In this document: positions 56,391 through 64,000 of the stretch, piece by piece
Layout of the letters: each line of letters opens with the position of its first letter
Numbering within the stretch: the first letter of the stretch is position 1
Program-made: the position numbers and the translations under genes
The notes under the pieces: model-generated
Told to the model about the DNA's origin: nothing
Databases searched by the model: none
What the model saw: only the letters and a program-made list of their open reading frames with translations
Assembly: GCF_037042905.1 (NCBI RefSeq)
Contig: NW_026974140.1
Location: 14,744,001-14,808,000, forward strand
Source: Lytechinus pictus
Lineage: Eukaryota > Echinodermata > Echinoidea > Temnopleuroida > Toxopneustidae
Reading direction: 5' to 3'
Length of the DNA: 64,000 nucleotides

Positions 56391-56570
56391 CATTCCTTAA
56401 AGCTAGAGAAAAGACATTCATGTCTTGATGTGCGTAAGTTTTTCTTGGCTAACCGAGCGATAGATGTGTGGAACAGTCTCCCAGAAGATGTAGTTACTGC
56501 TTGTTCAGTGATTGCATTTAAGAATAGACTGGATAAGCATTGGGAGAAGATTGCCTATGATTTTGAGTGA
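56391..56570 (+). mobile_element. LINE fragment, C-terminal end (continuation of 54600-54878)
   Basis: Reads HSLKLEKRHSCLDVRKFF, then DVWNSLPEDVV, then FKNRLDKHW and a TGA at 56568-56570. This is the standard C-terminus of CR1-like LINE proteins. It resumes directly after the 8-bp target duplication. Confidence 0.75.
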
Positions 56571-56666
56571 TTTTCGATTCTCGTGAATTTTTCATTGATT
56601 TTTTTGCTGTCTACGATACCCCTAGCGCCACCCCTCCCTGCCAACATAAGTAGTGCATCTAATAAG

Positions 56667-57107
56667 CCAGTTCGTAGTTCCTTTCTGCGCATGATCAAAA
56701 GATTCTGCGCATGGTCAGAGGAAGGTCATTTGTACTAAAATGACATGGTGGTTTAAAATCTGAGATAAGCACCAACTTTGATGTCTTGATTATTCATATA
56801 TTCTTTTGAATTGTGTTTTTCATTTACATCCAAAAACAACAACAATGCGTCCACGAACGACTGGTATTTTACAGTTTGCCAAGTACATTGTGCAACATGC
56901 TATGATATGCATTCAAAGTAGGAATGCAACAAATACCTTCATAAAGTGTTCATTGAAGTGCTATTCTAGTCACCTGGTCTATTCAATTTCTTCATCCTGC
57001 TATGTAAGGCATGCTTACGTAATATTTTGCTTTGAAATCTGCCTATCATAATGAAAGAAATGAAAGGTCATTTGACCAAAATTGTCCATGAAGTAACTAC
57101 GAACTGG
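56667..57107. mobile_element. MITE copy 3 (CCAGTTCGTAGTT family)
   Basis: A 441-bp copy with intact terminal repeats CCAGTTCGTAGTT / AACTACGAACTGG, closest to copy 1 at 4710-5139. 'TA' flanks can be read on both sides. The internal ORF shared with copy 1 is a by-product of sequence identity. Confidence 0.65.
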
Positions 57108-58888
57108 TCTATTTTGTCTGAATGAGAGCAGCAATAGACATTCTACTTTGATCGATGAACAGGCTTAGTCCTACAACATCGTTGGAGCAAACTAAACTAA
57201 ACTGAAGCTGTAGAATCATCAATCCAAGCCTTGCAGACAAATATAAATTTATTTATGTTTATAATTATATATATGCTTATATACGTGAACAGAGTAAAAT
57301 GCGTAATCTGAAAAACAGAAAATCACCAAGTCCTTCTGTGTACATACTTATGGAATCACAACGCTTTTCACGGATTTGAAGTGGGTAAAAAGCACAAGAA
57401 ATATTATTTTCGAAGCCCCAAAATGAAAGCTTTTCTTAAACAAAATAAGTGCACAAAACTTGCACTGTACTTTGTTTAGTTGTTTGTATTAGCTTTCGGT
57501 TGGTATTTTGTCAAATTCAACTTTGGATCCGATTTGGGTCTTTAACATGATAGGGTTTTATTGCATGCATCTTTTGACTAAGCCATCGACATGTGTCATT
57601 TTAAATCAGATTGTGTTATATGTCCACGGCATATCATGGAAACATTTTATAAAGCAACTATTGGTTTTCACTGACAGCATGGACAACTGTTATAAGCTAC
57701 TGAAGTTCTTGCATCTGATTGGCTTAGAACAAATGAGTCGGTGAACCGAATTCTTTTCATGAAAAACCCCGCTGATCGACAAATATAGTTTGAGTTGCAT
57801 TTCACTTCTTATGTTACTACAGTATTACAGACAGTATTTATCATATTATGTAGAGAGGCAAATTCAAATAAAATGAAAGTCGAACTTGAACACTGAATTT
57901 CATTTACTTGAAAATAATATATGTTTTTACTAAAATTATAGGCCTATTGCCTTAAACATTAGTACGTGACTTTTATTGAATGAAAAATGTAATATTAAAT
58001 GTGAATCTAGGAGTCTTGATATCTATATTTAAGGATTGTTTTTAATTGTGCATTGGACCCCCTTTGAACAACTTCCAACTTGTTTCTCTCTTTATTTGTC
58101 AGATATTGTTGAAACTGTCAGAAAAATTGAAAGAAAATAAAAATTCGTACTAACATTAATATAACAATAGAAAGTTACGTACTATTTCCCAAAAATGTTA
58201 ATTCCAATGACTGCGTATAAAGTCCGTTGAATATTAAAAGATGATAACATAATAATTCTCTGGTTAGTCTCATATTGCCACATCATACAGAGAAAATTAA
58301 AGGTCTGATACAGACTACGAGTTGCTAATTATACACGAATCCCATAAAAATTTCAAATCAGCTCGAAGTCATAATGTATGAAGTTAGTATTGACTTGTAT
58401 ATGCGGGTAGATTATTTCTTTCATTATTTTCTGGTGCTGTTTTCATATGGATCTTTGCATGTATGACTGACGGCGAGACAACCTATATACGGAAGGAAGT
58501 CAAATATAAGTTGCGCCAATTAAGTGGCGGCATGGCTGTGTGAAAAATTAAACAAATTGTGAAAGAAGTAGTAACATCTGTGCATAATTTTCTGACTCTC
58601 TCTGTAGTTGTTTTGACATTCGTACAACATTGTTTTTTACCGAAAGTTTCTGTATAATGAAAGGATATTCTGTCAATAATATTATGTGATACAGGAGAAT
58701 CTAAAATGTGTAGTGGTAGAATTGTTTGAGGGATACATGCATAGTAGTAGTTAGGCTTACCAAATTAAAGTTTTTCATAATATAAATTATTATTCAGCAC
58801 TACTATCAATCATATAAACTATTCATGTATTATCTATTTATCATTATTGTAGAAAGAATAGTCAATAAATCCTCCCCTTTACCACCTC
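57108..58888. other. intergenic / possible 3' UTR of the minus-strand methyltransferase
   Basis: No exon or repeat family recognised. On the minus strand this follows the stop codon at 58889. A TTTATT at about 58092 is AATAAA on that strand and could end an ~800-base 3' UTR. Confidence 0.35.
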
Positions 58889-59106
58889 TCATTTGGTATT
58901 TTGCTCTTTCTCTGCTGGTAGTAAAATGTATGACAATATGACGCCAGGAATATCAATGTTAATTTCTGTTGTGTATCTTATTACATCATGCGACAGTTTC
59001 GCCAGAACTCCCTCTTCGACAAGATGTGGTAAGGTACTTTTAAGTTCCAGGCCTCCAAGCTCTTCTTCAAAAGCTTTCTGTCGAGTCGCAATCACCATGT
59101 ATCCAC
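58889..59106 (-). CDS. METTL27-like terminal exon
   Basis: The acceptor (tgtattag) precedes GT-GGA-TAC, completing the PGG of motif III. The exon then encodes GYMVIATRQKAFEEELGGLELKS.. and stops at TGA (58891-58889). 218 bases, 71 full codons plus stop after the split codon. Confidence 0.72.
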
Positions 59107-62100
59107 CTAATACATTTATATACACAAAGGATATGAGGAGAGTAAAGACACAACTTCGTGTAATAAAACATTTACTGTATCTATCGTTATTTCTGATAAT
59201 CAATGATACATCCGAATATCTATTGATCTATTTCCATATTTACCGGGGCACTCGGGATTATATAGCCTGAAAATTATTTTTCAGTGTTTAATGTATGCAA
59301 TATACGTATTACCTCACTGAATTCATTATCCTGGATGAGTAAGTAAAAAACATCTAGAAAAGATTTGATTATAGTTGGGTCATCTTGAGCACTTCCGTGA
59401 TCGTCGAGCACGTTCGAAGATCCATTTGATTTTATTTGAATAATAGACAAAACAATGAAATATTTACATATCCCGTGTTGCCAAACAAGTTTTTACTAAG
59501 ACCCATATACTAGGATTTAATTAATATTTATCGTCAGAATCAGACACATAACTCTTTCAGCGCCAAGGATGCGATGTTTCATCTCATTTTGTTGGAATGG
59601 TTTGTGGTTAGCTAGTTCAGTCTTACTGATCTATTTATTTAAACCTATACACATTTACACTTTTCACCTACTTTTAGGTAACCAGTTTATATCAGCAAAA
59701 TATAGCATAAAATAATTGAAACCAAATAATAATAATTTATCAACTTAAAATAATTGTACTAATAGACATGCCAATCATTTTAAACTTACTGGACATTGGG
59801 AAATCTTCGAATATTCTAGCTAAAGTCTTGTCAGGTGCTCATGGTGGCGGGGAGGGGAATGGGTGAAATGCAAACGTTGAATTCGTAGAATAGGCCCCAC
59901 CCTCCAGCGCCTCTAACTTCTATCTGATATAATTTATGATACATTTTTAATTTTAACTGATAATATAAAGCTGTTGAAAGCACTATTATTTTTTATTTGG
60001 TATATGTGTTGTAAGAATGGCATTTCGTTCAGGCCCTCAATACATGAATGTATCAACCTGCTTACCGGGTTTTAGGAGGCGAAATAACTCTGGGAGACAT
60101 GTCTGGTTCAAATGAGCACCGGGCACGAACGTTCCACATGACATGACTACATCAAAATAACCTGATGGAGAAATATATGAATTAAACATTGTGGATCCAT
60201 GTGTGGTCAGGAGGAGAAAGATAACGCAACGACTGAGAATAATACAAACAAGTGGAACGCCTCTGGCAGTCTCGCCTGCATTATACGCTATTCGATATAG
60301 CAGCAGTGCTTCCTTTGAAAACAGCTGATGAATGATTATTCACAGAAGAAAACACTAATATGATTACAAAATATTATGTCCATTGACCCAAAATGACCTT
60401 TGACCATGATCATGTGACCTATAAGACAATGTGCAAAATCATTCATACTTGATTACCCTTATGTCGATGTGTCATGAGCTAGATCCATAAACTTCCTTAG
60501 TTATGATGCCAATTCAACACATACTCCCAACACGGCCAGAGTTTATTGACCTTTAAATAGCCTTTGATCTTGGCCATGTTCCTGAAACGCACACAGGGTA
60601 TTTAGGCAGTGGCGTACCTGGCATATTTCGTCAGGGGGGGGGGGGGGAAGCGACAAAGATGAGCAAGGTGGGGGGTAGTAGGCATGGACGTATATATAGG
60701 CACATTTTTTTCAAGGGGGAGCTGATAATAATTGCCCAAAAATAAACTTCACAGTTTTTAATTTTCGAGCGAGCGAAGCGAGCGAACATTTTTTCAATTA
60801 TTATCTAGCCTTTTTACATGATGTGAAACGTGCAAAAATTATACATTCGGTCATAAAATTACCAATACACGAGGATATTTGGGCACCTCGCAGTCCTCGT
60901 TGCCCTGCATTTTGCAGCCTAGCCCCCCCCCCCTCCCATACACGTTTGGATGTGTAGGTCTGGCAGTGGCACTGAAGGTGGGAAAGGTTACCCAGGGGGT
61001 ACCCAATAAAACAGTTGGATCTTGCTACTACTGATATTTGCTCTCGGGCGATTGCACTTTATTGTCGAAATTAATTCTTTTTTTATATCATTCCAGAAAT
61101 GAAATGTAATGGATCGTGATCGATATATTTCTAATCAAGTGGTAATTGCAATGTTTATATTAAAATACTTCTTTTGTTCACCTTTAAAGGTGTTTACATT
61201 ATGTTCCCAATTCTGCTCATTTGAAGACGTTATAAAAGAGGTTTCTGACATTGAATTCAGTTTAAAATAATAATGTAAACATATAGTAAATGCGAGCGCG
61301 AAGCGCGAGCTCAAAATTTTGATATTCCTATCTGGACACTAGACATTCTAAGCAGTTTTACAGGATGGGATCTAAATAGTCGTGCGGGTGCGAAGCGCGA
61401 GCTAAAACTTTTGATATTCCGACTTAAGAACTTGATATCCTAAGCACTTTTAGTAACCATGAACAAATTGGTTTCTAACTGAATAATAAATTGATGCGAG
61501 CGCGAAGAGCGAGCTGAAAATTTGAGATATTCCCCTCTGAAAAGTGGACATTCTAAGCACCACTAAGCACAACTATGATCAAGATGGTAGTTCAAAAACA
61601 ATTAATTGGTGTGAGCGCGAGCTGAAATTTTTTGATATTTCGACCTGAAAACTTGACATTCTGAGCACTTTATTTAATTATGAACAGGATGGAATTTTAT
61701 GCGAGTGCGAAGTTCGAGCTGAAATTTTTGATATTCCGACCTAAGAACTTGATATTCTAAGCAATTTTTGTAACCGTGAACAAATTGGTTTCTAATGATA
61801 TATTTTGGACATCTTTTATTTTTATATTCCGACCTGAAAACCGGACATTCTAAACACTTCATTTAACTATGAACAGGATGGATATACCTAAACAGTTATA
61901 TGTGAGCACGAAGCGCGAGCTGAAATTTTTGATATTCCGGCCTAAGAACTGGATATTATAAGCACTTTTTGTAACCGTCAACAATTGGTTTTTAAGTGCG
62001 AGCTGAAAATGTTTGATATTTCAACCTGAAAACTAGACATTTATCTTAGGTATCCAACTAAAAATTGATGCGAGCGCGTAGCGCGAGCGAAATTTTTATT

Positions 62101-63345
62101 GTTATAATTACATTACCTAAAAGTTGTTCTCTACCTTTTTCCTGTCCCTGGTCAGCCCATTCAGTCCGTCCTCACTATCGGTACTAGAGAGCTCTAAAAG
62201 TTGCATTGCGTAAAAATCATAATTTACCGATAAAAGTGTACAGTTTAATTGACATTTACCGACAAAGATGGTGGAACTAAAAAACCGAATCAGTTGGAAC
62301 AGCCCCGACAGTTTATATTTTTTTTCCGACAGTCTGCAGTCCAGTTTTTGTTTTCCCCTTTCTCTTAAACTCTTTCTTATTTTCCCCTTCCCCCTTTTTT
62401 CTCTCTTTCCTTTTTCCTCTTTTCTTTTTCTTTCCCTATTTTTTCGCTTTTTTTTGCTTGTAACTCGTCAGGGGGGCAGTCTGCCCCCCTGCCCCTCTTA
62501 GGTACGCTAGTGTATTCAGGGATACATTGCTGCTCTTATGTCCAAGATTCATTAACTAGATCCATAAAATTTAAAAGTTATGATGATAATCCCTCAAATA
62601 ACCCCAACATGGCCAAAGTTCGTTAACCCTAAGTGACCTTTGACCTTAATCACCTCTAACTCAGTATCTTCAGTGGTACACTATTACCCTTATGTCTAAG
62701 TTTTATGAAGTTTTATATGTCAATATACTTTTGAAGTTATGACAACATTTCAAAAACTTAACCTTGGTTAAGATTTCGATATTGATTCCCCCAACATGGT
62801 CTAAGTTCATTGACCCTAAATGACCTTTGACTTTAGTCCTGTGACCTGAAACTCAGGCAGGAAGCTCGGTAAATACGGTGATACTTGAGTATCCTTATGT
62901 CCAAGTTTCATTAACTAGGTCTATATACTTTCTAAATTATGATGACATTTCCAAAACTTAACCTTGGTTAAGATTTAAATGTTGACGACGCCGCCGTCGC
63001 CGTCGGAAAAGCGGAGCCTATAGTAGCAGGCGAGACAAAAATAATTATGGTTGCAATCTGAATAAAAATGTTGCAAGGAATCGAAATGAAATCGTGAATT
63101 ACCAATATATCCCGGAAGAAGATAACGCGTGAAGTTAAATGCACATTGATAAACTATACTATATGAAATTGAGCGGGAAAACCTACATTATTATTAACAT
63201 GCTTACCATTAACGTACTCAAGAGGTTCGCTTGGACCAAACCTGGCCCGAACCAGTTTCGAGTAGACATTCTTCTTCTTGCACATTTTCAGCATACCAGC
63301 AGACATATCCACTCCATGGATATTTTGGTATCCTTCCCTGAACAG
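58889..63345 (-). CDS. METTL27/WBSCR27-like class I methyltransferase, last three exons (5' end outside window)
   Basis: Minus-strand exons 63345-63207, 60161-60066 and 59106-58889 join in phase (0 to 1, 1 to 1, then stop). They read LFREGYQNIHGVDMSAGMLKMC.., then GYFDVVMSCGTFVPGAHLN, then LLKPGGYMVIATRQ.., ending LPAEKEQNTK and TGA. Seen: the 'IHGVDMSxGML' acidic-loop motif that binds the ribose of S-adenosylmethionine, 'YFDVVM' (motif II region) and 'LKPGGYMVIATR' (motif III). The spacing and 'GG.m..TR' suit vertebrate METTL27 (Williams-Beuren 27), whose substrate is not known to me. The glycine-rich motif I and the N-terminus must lie beyond 64000. The gene converges with the SLC6 gene and shares no phase or promoter with it. 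Another small methyltransferase is possible. Confidence 0.72.
60066..60161 (-). CDS. METTL27-like penultimate exon
   Basis: The acceptor (ctccatcag) and donor (GTAAGC) bound 96 bases reading YFDVVMSCGTFVPGAHLNQTCLPELFRLLKP, with 2 bases of a split Gly codon in front and 1 behind. Confidence 0.72.
60248..63036 (-). repeat. reverse copy of the 'aaggtcaaaggtca' repeat, interrupted by hAT-like element 3
   Basis: Reverse complement of 13320-14155, plus the left end missing there. Edges carry GTCTCGCCTGC (60269-60279) and GCAGGCGAGAC (63026-63036). Next to the right edge is a GC-rich block with repeated 'gccgtcgc' (about 62985-63012). It is interrupted at 60609-62512. The whole lies in an intron of the methyltransferase gene. 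Confidence 0.65.
60609..62512 (+). mobile_element. non-autonomous hAT-like element 3 with minisatellite cargo (1904 bp)
   Basis: The left end CAGTGGCGTACCT and right end AGGTACGCTAGTG are inverted with two changes. They are flanked by TATTTAGG (60601-60608) and TATTCAGG (62513-62520), an 8-bp target duplication with one mismatch. The interior carries many units of about 105-110 bp with GCGAGCGCGAAGCGCGAGC or decayed forms (61292-62085), then a pyrimidine tract (62330-62450). It is older than elements 1 and 2, judging by the mutated ends and motifs. Confidence 0.75.
63207..63345 (-). CDS. METTL27-like exon with SAM-cofactor acidic loop
   Basis: The acceptor (ttccatag) precedes CTG-TTC-AGG. 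The exon encodes LFREGYQNIHGVDMSAGMLKMCKKKNVYSKL..EPLEYVN, 139 bases, ending in phase 1 at GTAAGC. GVDMSxGML is the methyltransferase motif after the first beta-alpha unit. Confidence 0.72.
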
Positions 63346-63529
63346 CTATGGAACAAAAGGAAGCACATCATCCTAAATCATAAATGGCATTGTACAGGGA
63401 AAGGAAAAAAAAATGAATGAATCAATCAATCAATGAAATTGATAAGTAAATAAAATAAGATCAATTAATCTGATAAAGAAATGAAAAATCAATAATGACA
63501 ATGACATTTGAAATACATTTAATGAATGT

Positions 63530-63757
63530 AGAGAGAAAGAAAGAGAGAAAGAAAGAAAGAAAAAAAGAAAGAAAGAAAGAAAGAAAAGAAAGAAAGAAAG
63601 AAAGAAAAAAAGAAAAAAAAGAAAAAAAGAAAGAAAGAAAGAAAAAAAAAGAAATAAATAAAGAAAGAAAGAAAAGTAAGAAAGAAAAAAGAAAGAAAGA
63701 AAAGAAAGAAAGAAAGAAAGAAAGAAAAGGAGAGAGACGAGAGAGAGAAAGAAAGAA
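63530..63757 (+). repeat. (GAAA)n microsatellite
   Basis: About 228 bases of near-pure GAAA units with A-rich interruptions. Lys/Glu-rich and Phe/Leu/Ser-rich ORFs on the two strands come from this repeat only. It is upstream of the methyltransferase exon, in its presumed intron. Confidence 0.95.
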
Positions 63758-64000
63758 AAATAACAGTTTGTAAGAATTGACCGGTTTTTTCGCAAATTTA
63801 TATGAAATCAACTAAGAACCAAAACAGATACGGTTTGTACATTATAGATTCCGGACATGCAAAATACAAAAGAAAGAATGAATCCAATGCAGTGTATTCA
63901 TTCAGTGGAAAAGAAATTCGCTCACATAATCCCCACGAATCTTTATTCCAAAAAAATGAGAAAAAACCCCCAAAAGCATAACACTGAAAATTTCATCAAA
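63758..64000. other. no exon seen; start of a foldback copy at the edge
   Basis: AT-rich sequence. The last ~20 bases ('aacactgaaaatttcatcaa') match the inner block of the foldback family seen at 17.9, 19.5 and 34.1 kb, so another copy probably begins here and runs out of the window. Confidence 0.4.

Noticed and set aside
57508..57744. 78-residue plus-strand ORF
   Set aside because: AT-rich, with no motif, no acceptor/donor pair and no duplicate or homologous feature that I recognise.
63430..63811. Lys/Glu-rich and Phe/Leu/Ser-rich ORFs of up to 121 residues
   Set aside because: They are produced by the (GAAA)n microsatellite.

Overview
This is eukaryotic DNA, most likely from a marine invertebrate deuterostome and probably a sea urchin or another echinoderm. 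The basis is AT-rich sequence, short exons with GT/AG splice sites and long introns, and a dense load of foldback elements, hAT-like elements and mirror-repeat minisatellites. I recall this repeat style from echinoderms; the species cannot be fixed from the sequence alone. There are no bacterial operons, rRNA genes or CRISPR arrays.

Layout. From 1 to about 21.4 kb I find no convincing protein gene. There is one possible TATA promoter with a leader exon (440-599), a tRNA-derived SINE, a decayed CR1/L2-like LINE (10890-11935), several foldback or MITE-type repeats, and a recent 1.57-kb tandem duplication (16993-20166). From 22.2 to 48.1 kb lies the main gene on the plus strand: a complete Na+/Cl--dependent SLC6-family transporter. 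Its common part runs from the ATG at 28140 to the TAA at 48061-48063 in 14 exons (614 residues, 12 membrane segments). All splice phases agree. The residues expected for Na+ and Cl- sites are present, and TM1 has the glycine that marks amino-acid rather than monoamine transporters.

The most unusual point lies upstream of this body. Two tandemly duplicated exons (22245-22729 and 25801-26099) each encode a SAM (sterile alpha motif) domain. Each ends at a GTAAGT donor in phase 2. The next plus-strand exon (28073-28151) has an acceptor of matching phase and stays open through the transporter's ATG. The locus therefore appears able to make a 798- or 736-residue SAM-SLC6 fusion from alternative first exons, plus a 614-residue form without SAM.

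Downstream, 48064 to about 54250 is AT-rich, free of recognisable mobile elements, and probably a long 3' UTR. From 54.6 to 56.6 kb is a three-layer nest: a LINE interrupted by a hAT-like element, itself interrupted by a second hAT-like element, each hAT insertion marked by a perfect 8-bp target duplication. From 58.9 to 63.3 kb on the minus strand are the last three exons of a class I methyltransferase resembling METTL27/WBSCR27, arranged tail-to-tail with the transporter. Its 5' exons lie beyond the window. The intron between 60161 and 63207 holds another nested pair of repeats. The two genes show no sign of functional linkage.
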